64,000 nucleotides of DNA from Microglena sp. YARC (lineage: Eukaryota; Chlorophyta; Chlorophyceae; Chlamydomonadales; Chlamydomonadaceae), in contig CM039462.1 of NCBI GenBank assembly GCA_022414725.1, forward strand, positions 55,488,624-55,552,623, written 5' to 3'. The notes under the pieces are model-generated. The model was not told the origin of the DNA. It did no database searches and saw nothing but the letters and a program-made list of their open reading frames with translations. Positions 1-12,252 of this stretch are shown piece by piece. Positions within the stretch are counted from its first letter, which is position 1. Each line of letters begins with the position of its first letter. Both the position numbers and the translations under genes were made by a program.

Positions 1-327
1 TATTTTCGGAATGCAGAAGCTCCTGGGATATGGTAACGAAATGGAACAGGACGGGGCCCACGACTTAGAGCCAGAACATGAACTCGTCCATTGCGAGATG
101 TTTGAAGGCAAGAAAGCCGGCGAGTAAATAATCCAACGCTTCCACGCTGTCGAACAACTGATTTACCGATCACATAACCCAGATCTTCCCATAACCCAGA
201 TTTAAGGGACAATCGGAAACACGAAATTGTACAGCGGGGTTACGCGACAGGAAGCTGGCGAGAACACGGGTTACGAGTACTGCCGCACTACAGTTTGCGG
301 GTTTATCCATAACCGTAACCTGGTCTT
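1..327. other. Intergenic, no gene recognised
   Basis: No open frame of note and no recognisable domain on either strand. Mixed composition without tandem structure. Confidence 0.5.
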
Positions 328-933
328 ACAGCTTGTTTCCAACCAGTTGGAGGTCCGGTTAAGCGGCGGTTAAATTCGTTATTTTCGGCGCTAACCGGTG
401 TTTGGTCGGAAACACAAAAAGTTGAGATCCGGTTAAAGACCAACTGCCCCGGTTAGTGCAACGGCGCACCCCCCCCCCCGCCGTCGAAGAAAGTTATGGG
501 GCGGTTAAATTCGGTTGTTGCATTAGATCTGGTGACGTCACGAAATTGGCGCGCGCCTCTTAAAAATCATGCTGCTTTGGAGTGCCGCATCCTTTCTTTC
601 TTTTTCGGACACTCATCAAGCTCAAAGGGATTTACCTTCTCGATCTCGCGAACTCTAGCCAGGACATCCTCCCGCTGCCTCCTCCTCATGTTCTTGAAGC
701 GGGCAGCAATGGCAAGGAGCGGAATAAACGCTGAAATCAGCGTCTGGATAACGAGGAAGTGCTGCGCTGCGCATTTGACACGTTGATCCATTTTGAGATG
801 ACCTGGCCAGATGCAAAAGACTGCTTAACTAGTGGAATGTTTCCAACCAGTGAAGGGTCCGGTTAGAGGTCGAGTCTAAACCCTCCGAAACACAATCCTT
901 AACCGGACCTCCAACTGGTTGGAAACAAGCTGT
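328..933. mobile_element. Fold-back / MITE-like element with 36-bp terminal inverted repeats
   Basis: Positions 328-363 and 898-933 are exact reverse complements over 36 bp (core CCAACCAGTTGGAGGTCCGG). The roughly 600-bp span between them has no transposase. An open minus-strand frame (567-791, 74 codons, one hydrophobic stretch then an Arg/Lys/Glu-rich tail) lies inside, but nothing shows that it is a gene. The right arm is re-used as the start of the next tandem repeat. I see no convincing target-site duplication, so the superfamily is open. Confidence 0.6.
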
Positions 934-1750
934 TAGGGCGTGTTTCGAGTGGACCAAATAGTTCAACTGTGGGCGCCAGCGTGGCACGAGTGTTTCCAGT
1001 GGGCACAGTTCAACTTCAACAGTTCAACTTTTTGCTGATGTGGCACGCCAGGTGGGCAGCCACGTCAGGGTTTGTCCGTCGCCCCCCCCCCTCAACAGTT
1101 CAACTGTTGAGAAATCCCGAACACCCCCCCCCCCGTTCGGGATTGCTCAACAATCAACTATTTTGGGGGGAGGGCGGTGGACAATTTCGAGGGAGGGCGG
1201 TGGACAAAATCACAAAAGTGATACAGCAGCGAGCATCTTCGCAGATTCTCCCCGAGATCTGTCAACACGCCCCGAGTTGCGAGTAATTGGGAGCCAATTT
1301 CAAGTTGGATGGGCGAAGACATGAAAGGACCTCCAACTGGTTGGAAACAAGCTGTTAGGGCGTGTTTCGAGTGGACCAAATAGTTCAACTGTGGGCGCCA
1401 GCGTGGCACGAGTGTTTCCAGTGGGCACAGTTCAACTTCAACAGTTCAACTTTTTGCTGATGTGGCACGCCAGGTGGGCAGCCACGTCAGGGTTTGTCCG
1501 TCGCCCCCCCCCCCCCTCAACAGTTCAACTGTTGAGAAATCCCGAACACCCCCCCCCCCGTTCGGGATTGCTCAACAATCAACTATTTTGGGGGGAGGGC
1601 GGTGGACAATTTCGAGGGAGGGCGGTGGACAAAATCACAAAAGTGATACAGCAGCGAGCATCTTCGCAGATTCTCCCCGAGATCTGTCAACACGCCCCGA
1701 GTTGCGAGTAATTGGGAGCCAATTTCAAGTTGGATGGGCGAAGACATGAA
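905..1750. repeat. Tandem duplication, 422-bp unit, two copies
   Basis: The block starting GGACCTCCAACTGG at 905 recurs at 1327 and runs to about 1750 with near identity. The visible differences are the lengths of the poly-C runs around 1081-1092 and 1503-1516. Each copy carries CAACAGTTCAACTGTTG-type palindromes and a GGGCGTGTTTC word. Open frames inside are shadows of the repeat. Confidence 0.85.
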
Positions 1751-4299
1751 AGAAAGGCGGGAATTAACCAGTTCGAATGGTGATAGCGAGAGCCACAGAT
1801 TCGACCAAAATTTCAATGTGACCACCCGATCCATTCGACCGGACAGAGCAGATGCAGAAGCGGCAGCGGCAGGAGGAGCAAGAGAACAGATGGAAGTGAA
1901 GAGCGCAGCGAAATAATACACTGGCGGTGATAAGCGGTGGATGCGGTGATTTGAGGAAACTTCGAGCAAGCTGCATGCACTTGCAGCGAGGGGGGCAGGG
2001 GACCAGAACGCGCTCGAGGGGCAGCCGTGATGACAAGGCACTTCTTGAGGTTTTAGGGCCCAGCTCAGCACTCTAACTTGAACTGTAGGATCTACAAAGG
2101 GGCCGGACTGTGGGACGCCGTCCCCCCATCGCGTCCGGACTCCTCCCTCCGGACTCCTGCTCCCCGGGGGGCGAGGGGCCTCCGCCCGCCCTGCGGTACA
2201 AGTCGACAGCTCGGACGAACTCAGAAGCTAGACGATAGAGTGAGAAACTGTGCGGCTTCCTTTCCCAACAAATGCTCCAGCAACTGAAAAAAGCGCATTA
2301 GGGTCACGGGAATTTAAGGCGTAGGAGGGGGGGGTAGGGGGCCTATTCTAGGGGAGAAGCTTTTACACTTTTTCACCCGTTTCTGCTTCTGGACATTTTG
2401 AACAAGGCAATTGCAAGTGCGCGATGCGGTCAATTCGTCAGGCCGTTTAGTGACTTTGCGAGTTGCATTGTTGCATGCGAAGAAAGATGCGCTCTTTCCC
2501 GGCTATTTCCTGCTCATCGCGTTGCTTCTGAACCGTTCTCCCAATGTTCGTGCTTGTAAAGACAAATGCGCCCTGGCGCTTTCCTCCTCATTACGCTGCC
2601 TCGCAGCCGTCCTATCAATACATGCGTGCATGCATGCATGCATGCATGCATCTAATTTCCCTCCTCATTGCGCTTCCCCGTAGCCGTTCTGTCAATGCAT
2701 GCATGCATCTAACTCGCGGCCCCCAATCAATCCCCCAAGCAATCCTGCAGGCATAACGGCTTTCCCCCTCGGCGATCTTGATGTAGACCATGATGCCCTC
2801 GCCGCTCAGAGGGCGGTGCTCCTGGCGCAACTTAGCGCACTCGAAGTCCGCCCACAGTGCGGTAGCGTCTCAGGCGAATGCTTTTGCCTCACGCATGCAG
2901 TGCGGGTGCTCAGGGCTGGAGCCCGCGTACCCCAAGTGCTATCAGTCGCCGGGGCCTCACATGCTGCCATGTGCCCAATTATATTAACTCCAACCTTGGC
3001 TAACTAACTATGCCATGAAGTGTTTCTAAAACCACCCAGAGACTCAGCCCATGCTTAGTCCCAAACTATATTGAGCATTCGATGCTTGCTATGTCCTTCT
3101 AGCCTAAGTTGGTAACCCTACCATATAGGATAAATGCTATCATATTTAATTATAACTGTGTACCATACATTGAAATTTCGCGATGTAAATACGCCAGGCT
3201 TGCTTCGTCTCTCTTTCTAATGTATGTCTCCTTTTGTCTCTGTCGTGTCCAAGTACTATATGACGAAAGGTTTAGCCGTTAAATACAGTTTGCATTCTGG
3301 TTTATTTATAGTCGGTCCTTGCTATTACCGTAACTAAATTGCAGAAGGGAGGTTGCATAGCTGATTAAAGTATACAGCTTCAACTTTACGTAGGTTGAAT
3401 ACATGTAGCCTTAAATCTCACTGTCGGAGTTTGCCTCGAGAGGAAAGAATCAAAAACCTGATTCCCAATCTGATAGCAAAATGGTTCTTGTCGATCTCAA
3501 CATTATCTAATCCAGAAGTGGAAGGCCATGCGAAGTTACCCTTGTTTATCCTAGTATATCAGAAAGGGTCTCTTTCCAATGTTCCTTTGTTTGGATTTGT
3601 TGCAGTTTCCTGCCAGCTCCAATAGCCTGCCACTGGGCCAACCCCGAAGGTTGCAGCTGTAGTGGAGTGCCTATCATGTCAACATTCAGACTCAATAGCT
3701 AGCTCCAGGCTATGCTCAAGGACTGGGAAAGGGAGCTGACTAGAAGCTGCTACACATAGCACAAGGGAATCTGTCTCCATCGATATGAATGCTACAAGTA
3801 ATACCGGTAGTTTGATTGTTTTGGTAACGTATTCATCTTTACCAACTTTTAAGTTTGTTTTTAACGCCGCTGCCGGCGAGCAACCAAATTGCAGTCTGGA
3901 GCCATTGAAATTGAAATTGAAATTGAAATTGTTACATCCGTGTAGAACCGTTACTCACAGGACGTGAAGTTAAGGACACCATAGCGTAAGCCGGAGCTAG
4001 CTATAGTCACCGTAGGGCCATCTCAGTAAAAAGAATTACCACCGATGCCTGACCGGCAGGCACCGTAGCCACATCATGCCAGTGCAGCTTAATACGGGGG
4101 TTTTTCACCCCGGTTGGGAAGCACCGACACAATGCAGCTGGCAAGACAAAACCTGAGAGGGGGGACGGTCTGTGTGCTAGTCCCCGGGTATCGACCCGGG
4201 GTGTGCTTCCATAAAACGTCTGCACTGTAAAATACTCTGAAAGCTAGTGATGGTGTGGGAGTGGACTGTGTCCGCCAGTTTGAGGGCACATGATCTCTT
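1751..4299. other. Non-coding stretch with scattered short repeats
   Basis: No convincing gene. It includes a CATG microsatellite at about 2623-2651 (with a short second run near 2694-2708), a GC-rich block at 2100-2220, an AT-richer block at 3000-3400 and a short GAAATT run at 3905-3931. The ORFs here are short, lack domain signatures and overlap one another on both strands. Confidence 0.5.
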
Positions 4300-4434
4300 A
4301 AGTCCAAGAGTGGTCATAGAAGTCAAAAAAGAGGTTGGAATAGTACCAGTTGTTCCAACGGTGATAACTTCATAGTGAACGAGGTATCCAGCCGATCTAA
4401 GGCCATTTACTAATTCAACATGCTGGGCGTGTTT

Positions 4435-5123
4435 TAGTGATAAACTTAGTAGCATGGTTGGTATCAGAGCAGTATCCAAGCTCAAGAACCCAGAGTTCTT
4501 TATCAGACATACAGGTAGGAGAGTCTATGTCAGGTAGGACGGCAAGATCAGGTCTCATTCTCTTCCAGTCCGCTACAGTAATAGTGGAGGGGCGTAAACC
4601 AGTCAGGGAGACGTTTGCCCAGGACCCCCCTGGGGAGGTCCTCTTCCTTGCCAGCGTCCATGATCATTCTGCGGGATCCCAGGGCTCCGGTGCAAATGGC
4701 CTTGTGGATGAGTCGCACTGCGGCGTCATGTCTCTTGATATAGAGCCCCTTGAAAGTCCGGTGTGTGCAGCCCGCCAGGATGTGGCCCGCTCCGTCCTCA
4801 CAGGTGTGGCAAATGGGGCATAGGGAGTTCGTGGGTGGGTGAGTGCTTGTAATATAAGGGAGTTTCCAGCGGAATGCAAGTTTACGGTTCCACAGTCTAC
4901 CCCAGCGGGCTTTAAGGATGTGGAATTTAGTTTTATGTTGGAAAAGGGTTGAGGTCCAAAATTTGTTACTTGCATGAGGAAGTTGGTGGGGAGTGTTATC
5001 AGCCCAGGTGGTTGCATAAATCCCTTTAAGAGGGTGTTGGCCAAGGTGGCAGCTAGTGGGCAGGTTAGAGGTGATACCTTGTGTAAGTTTAGGTGCTAGG
5101 ATGCGTGGGGGAATATCTCCCAT
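4435..5123 (-). pseudogene. LINE B: zinc knuckle and restriction-like endonuclease part
   Basis: The frame from 5123 to 4548 carries CPICHTCEDGAGHILAGCTH, a CCHC-type knuckle, followed by a KRHDAAVRLI segment like the R-H-N element of R2-type endonucleases. The final ELGYCSDTNH motif, shared with copies A and C, sits at about 4440-4470 in another frame, after a frame break. These are parts of a PD-(D/E)XK-type nuclease as in site-specific LINEs and Dualen. The break makes the domain non-functional here. Confidence 0.75.
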
Positions 5124-5129
5124 GGGTGT

Positions 5130-5844
5130 GCGAGGAGGTTGAACTGTGGGCCAGTAGACATTGTGGCGGGGATTTCCCCAGTGTTGTCAGTAAAAATTGG
5201 TGGAGGCAGGGTGCTCAGCTGCCTTGCGTGCCAGAATGTCTGCCCTGTCATTTCCAAGGATACCTGTGTGGGAACGGACTTCACAAAGAGTGGTGTGTGA
5301 GCCATGCAGGATGCGTTGAATGAGGTGTTTTTGAATTGATTGCAGAAGTTCAGTATGAATGGAACGGGTTGTTGTGGTAGGGTCATGAATCATTTTTTTT
5401 AATAAGTTGAAGAGAGCAGAGGCTGTCTGTATGGAGTGTAAGGGATTTGTCGTAGTCAATGTTGAGAAGGGCTTGGTGGATGGCTACCAGTTCTGCCCTG
5501 TTGTTAGTTTTGGTGGCCCCTATTCCCCCAGGGTTGATGGTGTAGCTTTGTCCTGCAGCCGGGACATATACTGCAGCACCTATTTTACTAGGGTGCCCTG
5601 GTTTACCTTTTATTAGGCTACCATCTGTGTAGACCTGGAGGCCTGAGGAGGGGGTAGCTAGGTGAAGACAAGGGTGAGTAGTGGTAAGAAGAGAGGGAGG
5701 AGGGTGTTGGTGGAGTGGAGTTTGCCAAGGATTTTTGGCAAGAGATTTGAGTTTCCGGGGGTAAGTAATGACAATGTCAGAGAAGGTAAGAGTGGGAGGT
5801 GGAGTGATAGTAGAGGGCTCCCAGGATGAGGAGAGGCTTTGCAT
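5130..5844 (-). pseudogene. LINE B: RNase H domain
   Basis: The minus frame 5844-5383 reads VYTDGS, then NNRAELVAIHQAL, then LHTDSLCSLQLI, the first three acidic motifs of RNase HI (D, E, D). A frameshift follows, and the frame 5459-5187 continues with EVRSHTGILGNDRADILA, the last D motif. In intact elements this domain removes RNA from the RNA:DNA hybrid during reverse transcription. All four catalytic positions are visible, but in two frames. Confidence 0.8.
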
Positions 5845-7714
5845 GTAGTATGTCCATTGGTCAATAAAATCTGGGAGTTTAGGAAAATAGGTATCTTGGC
5901 TGTGGGGGGTGCATATAAGGATGAGGTGTTAGTTTGTGGGTGGAGGGTGGAGTGTGAGATTTGCTGCCAAGCCAAATTTCAGAGGTAGTATAAAATTCAG
6001 ACTGCGGTCTGGAGTCAATATAGTGAATCCATGAGTGGTGGAGGAGGGTTTTGTAAGGGGCAGCAAGGTCGTCAGGGAGGAGCATCAGGGTGCAGGTAGG
6101 GCTGAGAGTATTTTCAGCATGGTCAGCACTGGCTAGGGCCCACCTTAGAGCTTGGTGTGCTTGTGTCGTGGAGTTAGGAATATCCACCAGTGAGCCCCCA
6201 GTCCAGATGGTAAGAAAGGGGTCTTGGTTGGAGCCAAAGAGCTGATCAGCAGGGCTGGTAGAAGAGAAGCTGGTGAGGCTTTGGTCGTAGCTAAGGGGGT
6301 TAGAAGTACGATGGTGAGTAATGCCCAGAGCAGCTGCTGCTTGGTAGAGAAAAGGAGAAAGAGTGTTGGTAGCAGCAGGAGCAGCTCTGTATCTGGTGAA
6401 GAGGGCAGCTAAGTCAGTGTGGTATGTTCCTCCTTGGGTCAGTTGGTTCCATTTGGTAGGGTGGTGATTTTTGAAGTGGTCATAGTTTTGTTTGAGAGAG
6501 GTTAGTCTGTCGTTGGGATTGTGCCCAAGACAGTGACCAGTGGGGTTATAAAGATATGAAACGTTGGTGTGTGTGTGTGTGGATTGGTCATCCAGAGTGG
6601 TGAGGATGCCTGTTTGTATAATGTAGGCTGAGGGTGGTTGAATGTCCCAGTCTGGGTGCCTGTCGTGTGTGTCAATTTTCAGAAGTTTGTGAACAAGGTT
6701 GTGGTTGTCAGCATTAAATCCTGGGGAGGTGGCCCATTGGCCTTGTTGTTGAAAGGTTAATAAGGTGGGTGTCCTTCCTAGGGTTGAGGTGTGTGGTTAA
6801 TGGGGGAGTAGTTTTAAAAGTGTGGGTTAATTGGTCGTATGCTGGTTGTCCCAAAAGTTCAACAAGGTGAGACGCATGGTGAGATTGGGGTTTCCAATGT
6901 ATGGTGGAGGTAGTGGAGGTAAGAGATGTGCTGTGGTGGATGCTGTATCCCATGTGTGTGTAGGAGTTGATATGTTCGTTGTGCATGATGGTTGGGGCCC
7001 ATTGAACGTGGACAACAGTGGAAGTGACTAGTTTGTCGTCGTTGTAGGAGCGCTTGCCCCGCCAGCTCGTGATGTGCAGGGCTTTGTATTGGGATCCGTA
7101 GGTAAGGTGGAGCAGGCGCGCCGGTGGTGCAGGTGCGCTGCTGTCGGAGGATGTCATGGCCTCGCGGATCCTGTCAGGGTGTGAGGTGGGAGTTATTCTA
7201 TATGCACGGTAAAATTTAGAGGTGGAGGAGTGACGGATCCAGGATTTGCACAAGTAGTGGCGTGCTGCCCAGGTGGCATCACTGCTGGGGCAGCCCCATG
7301 CTTGGTGCGCGTGACTGCCTTCGGTCTGCGTGGGCCACGCCCACCATTGGTTTCCTTCCAGGTCCCCAATGGAATCCGCCTCGTAGTCTGCGTCAGTAAC
7401 AGTGGCGTGAGGTTGGTAACGCTGGGTGGGTGGGGTGGAGGGTTCAATAGAAGCAGGAGATTTAACGTTATCGGTTGTGTTCTGCGCAATTGCGTAACCG
7501 GGCGCAAGTTGTCGGTGTGAGAGGGGAAGTGGGTCAGAGTGTATTGGGGAGGCGACAGTTTGGAGGGAGGAGAGGTGAGCGGTGAGGCGGTTCAGGGACC
7601 GTTTGTGGTGTTTTAGTAACTTTGTGTAAGGTGATAAGAGAGAGATCTGTAGTGCTGACAAGGTGAGTTCCCATGGGGGTGACCAGGTCATGGTATGAAT
7701 AGATGGCCAGGTCA
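5845..7714 (-). pseudogene. LINE B: linker between RT and RNase H, decayed
   Basis: This stretch fills the space between the RT and RNase H parts. The longest frame (7715-6714, 333 codons) resembles the corresponding proline/threonine-rich linker of copy A (for example LLHLTYGSQYKALH against LLHLLYGNQHSLAH in A). It has no known catalytic motif and several frame changes. Confidence 0.6.
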
Positions 7715-7814
7715 TGGAATGGAGTCATGAGTGATACAGGGATTGCCTGTGGAGGGAGAGGAAGAGAGTGTATGTTAAGTTTGTCAAGAAGTTCTGTGTC
7801 ATTCCAAGAAATTG

Positions 7815-9280
7815 TTATGTCAGATTTTTAATAATTTCCAGCTGGCGGGCTAGGGACATATACTTAAGTTGCTTGCGGGATAGAGAGAGAGGATCTAGAG
7901 TGGTCATGGTGGAAGTTGATTTATTAAGGAGAGCTCTAGTGAGGATTCCCAGGTGACCTTGGTCGTTCATGGACTGGGTGAGGGCTGTTGCAGTAATCTG
8001 GGTGTATTCAGTGAGTAGGGAGGGCACCCCTAGTCCTGCCTCTGTTTTAGGGAGGTGGAGTGCTCTTGTCGGAAAAGATCTGGGAAGGGAGCAACAGAGT
8101 TTAACTGTTTTTTAATACTGCTCTGTCAATGACGTGAATGTCGGTTAGTGAGAAGGGAGCTACTATCATGGGGTATTTAATAGCTGCTCTGACACATTGT
8201 GAAATTATTCGTAAGCATTGTGTGGGGGTTGCCCTGTTTTTAGCTTTGGTGAGGATACTCAGCCCTTTATTGTGAATGGTTTCAATAGTAGAGTGGAGTT
8301 GAGTTTTCCAATTTAAGGTAAGTGAGATGTGAACCCCCAAGTATTTGTAGGCTTGGTCAGGCGGCTGGTAGGTAGCATAGGAGTTTCCTAGTGGAATTTT
8401 TATCTAGCCTTTGTTTGAGAGTGTTGTTGTGAGTAGGTTGAGAGGGGTGTGATTTGTGGAGTATGCCACTGACCACACATTTGGTGGCGTTAAGAGGAAT
8501 GCCCGACCAGATGCTAAAAGTTTGAACTTTACCACATTGGATGCGAAAGTCCTCTGAGCTGCCGGTTAGGACAGCAGTGTCGTCAGCATACCCAAGCTGC
8601 TGGTGTGGTGTTCATCTGCTGTTTTGGAGGGTAGGGATGCTGCTCTGTATCCTCGTCCCCAGAACGGAGCCATCTGTGTAGGGGTTCTAGAAAGATAATG
8701 AAGAGTAGGGGGGGAGAGAGTATCCCCCTGGATGGTGCCCCTAGTGATGGGGATGGGGGAGCCAGGTGTATTGTTAAGGAGAATATGTGTAGAAGAGTTT
8801 GTGTAGATTCCTTTAATAGTGTCTATAGTGTCGTGGGTGTAACCCAAGCTGTGCATGATGCAGAGAAGTTTTTGGTGATCAATCATGTTAAAAGCAGAGC
8901 TAAAGTCGAAGTAGGCAGCATAGAGGTCCTGGTGGAAGAGGGCAGCGTCCTCAATGTTGTGGAGTAGGTTCAAGAGTTGTCTATAGGTACTTTTGTCTTT
9001 TCTGAAACCTTCTTGGCAGGCGCTAAGAATGTGGTTGGTTTCAGAGTAGGTAGTAATAGTGTTAGTAACAAGGGAGGTCCAGAGTTTGGCTACAGCATTG
9101 TTAAGGCCTATTGGCCTGTAGTTTTGAGGTAAGCAAGGATCTGATTTTTTGTAGAGCATGACTGTGTGTGAGGTTTTCCAGCAGTCTGGTGTTTCTCCCA
9201 GGATCCATACTAGCTGCATGAGTTTGTGTATGATGAGGTGCATGGTGCAAGTCAAAAATCCAGAAGGTTTAAGTCTCCTC
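7815..9280 (-). pseudogene. LINE B: reverse transcriptase fragment
   Basis: Minus-strand frames carry YRPIGLNN, FRKDKSTYRQ, AAYFDFSSAFNMIDH (motif A) and TRGTIQGDTLSPP (motif B), followed by a decayed region and, near 8340-8101, GVHISLTLNW, which matches the thumb-like part of copy A. The catalytic YADD box is not cleanly readable. The apparent N-terminal extension of this frame into Gly/Val/Ser repeats (up to 10041) is read from the minisatellite and is not protein. Confidence 0.8.
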
Positions 9281-9285
9281 CCCCG

Positions 9286-9754
9286 AACGTGCCCCCCCCA
9301 CCCCACTGAACCACAGCTCCCCCCCACCCCACTGAACCACAGGAGCACTGAACCACAGCTGCCCCCCCCACCCCACCCCACTGAACCACAGGTGCACTGA
9401 ACCACAGCTGCCCCCCCACCCCACTGAACCACAGCTCCCCCCCCCCCACCCCCACCCACTGAACCACAGCTGCCCCCCCCACACCCCACTGAACCACAGC
9501 TGCCCCCCCCACAACCCACTGAACCACAGCTGCCCCCCCCCACACCCCACTGAAGAACAGCTGCCCCACCCCCCACCCCACCCACTGAACCACAGCTGCC
9601 CCCACCCCACCCCACTGAACCACAGCTGCCCCCCACCCCCCCACCCCACTGAACCACAGCTGCCCCCCACCCCCCCCACCCCACTGAACCACAGCTGCCC
9701 CCCCCCCCACCCCACTGAACCACAGCTGCCCCCCCCCACCCCACTGAACCACAG

Positions 9755-9786
<32 letters not shown>

Positions 9787-10303
9787 CACTGAACCACAGC
9801 TGCCCCCCCCCCCCCCACCCCCCCCCCCCCACTGAACCACAGCTGCCCCCCCACCCACCCCACTGAACCACAGCTGCCCCCCCCCACCCCACCCCACTGA
9901 ACCACAGGTGCACTGAACCACAGCTCCCCCCCACACAGCCCACTGAACCACAGCTGCCCCTCCCACCCCTCCCCCCACCCCACTGGACCACAGTGCCCCC
10001 CCCACCCCACTGAACCTCAGCTGCCCCCCCCACCCCCCCACCCCTCACAGCACCACAGGAGCACTGAACCACAGCTGCCCCTCCCACCCCCTCCCCCCAC
10101 CCCACTGAACCACAGGTGCACTGAACCTCAGCTGCCCCCCCCCACCCCACTGAACCACAGCTGCCCCCCCCACCCACTGAACCACAGGTGCACTGAACCT
10201 CAGCTGCCCCCACCCACCCACCCACCCACCCCACTGAACCACAGGTGCACTGAACGACAGCTGCCTCCCCTCCCCCCCACCCCACTGAACCACAGAAATA
10301 TTT
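9286..10303. repeat. C-rich minisatellite, about 1 kb
   Basis: More than thirty irregular copies of a unit of the form CCCACTGAACCACAGCTGCC plus 4-30 further C residues, some with an extra GGTGCACTGAACCACAG insert. It begins exactly where LINE copy B is truncated. The opposite strand is G-rich and could form quadruplexes. All the long frames across it are artefacts. Confidence 0.95.
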
Positions 10304-10500
10304 CTCTCTCTCTTGGTATAACATGGACTCAGACTAGCGCCAGATGTGTATACAGGCGGGGCACTAGGGAGACGCAATCATCATCATCAAGCATGGGATC
10401 TTGATCTTACTTACCTGCAGGCTCCTCAAATGAAAAATGTATTGAAACATTGTAAGTTTGAAGATTTATGTTAAACATACATGTTCCTTTGTTTGATTTT
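10304..10500. other. Spacer between satellites, no gene
   Basis: About 200 bp of ordinary AT-leaning sequence without an open frame or repeat structure. Confidence 0.5.
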
Positions 10501-10507
10501 TAGTTTT

Positions 10508-10710
10508 TAGCACAGCAGCACAACACAGCAGCACAGTTCAGAGCACAGCACAGTTCAGCACAACACAGCAGCACAGTTCAGAGCACAGCAGAGTTCAGCA
10601 CAACACAGCAGCACAGTTCAGCACAACACAGCAGCACAGTTCAGCACAGCACAGCAGCCTTGTTCAGCACAACACAGCAGCACAGATCAGCACAACATAG
10701 CAGCACAGTT
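10508..10710. repeat. CAGCAGCACAGTTCAGCACA tandem repeat
   Basis: Irregular tandem copies built from CAGCAGCACAGTTCAGCACA and CAGAGCACAGCA words. Confidence 0.85.
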
Positions 10711-10738
10711 TGATCATTGTTACTCCAGGGTGGGCTAA

Positions 10739-10990
10739 CTGTGGGCTCACGTCCCTTCGCACACATGCATGCCTCTTGCCCTCCACATGCATGCTCGTCC
10801 CTCCACCCAAGTACATGGCTGCATCCCCCAAATGCATGCACGTCCCTCCACTCACGCACATGGCTGCATGCCACCCACGTGCATGCACGTCCCTTCGCAC
10901 ACATGCATGCCTCCTGCCCTCCACTTGCATGCACGTCCCTCCACAAACGCCCATGCCTAATCAACCCCCCAAAGGCATGCATGTCCCCAG
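10739..10990. repeat. ATGCATG/CGTCCCTCCAC minisatellite
   Basis: About seven degenerate copies, 35-40 bp long, each containing an ATGCATGC core and CGTCCCT(C/T)C. The Cys/His-rich translations are by-products of the repeat. Confidence 0.8.
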
Positions 10991-11022
10991 CGATTTTCCT
11001 AAGCACGATTAATCGTGCAGGC

Positions 11023-12252
11023 ACGATTATTAATGTTTCTTACGAAATGGTCCATCGTTTTCTCAGGTCTGGGTAATGTTTTCGAGCTCGCGAAACTTTG
11101 GCCTGGGCATCGTTCATGCACGATTATTAATGTTTCCGGTCGACCCAAACGCTTGCTGCAGCATCGTGCAGAACGATTATTAATGTTTAGCATCGCCGTA
11201 CTGTTGGCTCAGGCATCGCGCATCCCAAATCCCCCATCATGGCATGGGAGCATGCCTTGACCAGAACGCTGGTTGACACGCTGGATAGATTCCAGCCAGG
11301 TCATCCTGGGGAGGCGAAAGGGGCTGGGGGAAGTTGAGGCCACGTACCCCAAGAAATAACCTCGTCAAATGGCTTCGTGAAACCTCGAGCTCGCTAGCTG
11401 TTACGCCCTCACGCACCACTAACTTCGCTGCTAGCTCTTGCTGAACACCTAACCTTGCAGCTTCCCCGTCACAGCACTCGTTTCTCCTCCTCCTGCGCTG
11501 CCACTCTTCCTCTCTCGCTGTCTGCTTTTCCATCGCTTGCTCCCCGGCATCATGCTCCTCGCTAAATCTTTCAATCTACACAAGTAAGCATGGACCAGCA
11601 CTCGGAGCTTCGAATCAGCGACAGGCACATGTTAAATACCAGTATTGACCAAACGTCAGTCGCTTATAAGCGCTCACTCTGAAGCTATTCCTCCACAAGG
11701 ATTACAACTGCTGCTGTTTAATTGAATGCTTGACGTCCTTCTACTCGCTTCCGGCATCAATGCCTACAAATTTCGCGCTGTATGCGGATTTCCCCCGGAG
11801 CTCTGACTGACAGCTGATCCCTGCTTTTTCCGCCCACCCTTTAATTCCAGCGCGGGCATAGCTGATAGCTAATGGGCATCGCATTTATTCCTACAGCAAT
11901 CTGTCTGCTTCTTAGGAACCGAGCGAGTATTGGGTTAATGAGTCGGTGGGGCGGGAAGGGTCCGCTCGCGAGATACTGCGTCCAGCATGCTCCCTGGATG
12001 CTATTTCCCCTTGCCCTCTCACTTCGGGCAAACCTGAAAGGCATCGAATTGATTCCTACATCGCTGTGTCCGTTTTGCACGAATCAAGCTGCTCTCGGGT
12101 GGGCTGCCGTCGGTACGACGGGCGCACTGCCCTAGTGTCGTTTTTCTTCCAGCAAAACTGTAATCGTGTAGAATCGTTCAAAACGATTATTAATGTTTAT
12201 ATCTTCTCAAAGTGCAGACCCAGGAATCGGACCCAAACGATTATTAATGTTT
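11023..12252 (+). promoter_or_regulatory. Five exact copies of a dispersed 16-mer
   Basis: ACGATTATTAATGTTT occurs at 11023-11038, 11120-11135, 11173-11188, 12183-12198 and 12237-12252, all in the same orientation. Several are preceded by a GTGCA or TTCATGCA word. The copies are not in a tandem array, and the DNA between them differs. They could be protein-binding sites or remnants of one repeat family. No gene is recognised between them; the Arg-rich minus frame 11237-11533 has no known domain. Confidence 0.5.

Larger units (their letters stand above)
4420..9285 (-). mobile_element. LINE copy B, Dualen/RandI-like, 5'-truncated
   Basis: Reading on the minus strand from 9285 down to 4420 gives, in order, the reverse-transcriptase core, a spacer, RNase H, a Cys/His knuckle and the restriction-like endonuclease tail. 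This is the order seen in copy A at 35.2-44.3 kb, and the encoded protein is clearly similar to that copy. The 5' end stops inside the RT domain, where a C-rich minisatellite begins. Frame changes between segments show it is dead. Loss of the 5' part is the usual outcome of incomplete target-primed reverse transcription. Confidence 0.88.

Noticed and set aside
4150..4215. tRNA-like B-box (GGGTCGATACCC on the minus strand)
   Set aside because: Only a 7-bp palindrome around CCCCGGGT; no acceptor stem, anticodon arm or A-box can be folded.
8566..10324. Long Gly/Ser/Val/Trp-rich minus-strand frames, one fused to RT sequence
   Set aside because: Read from the C-rich minisatellite; the RT portion below about 9280 is the only real coding remnant.
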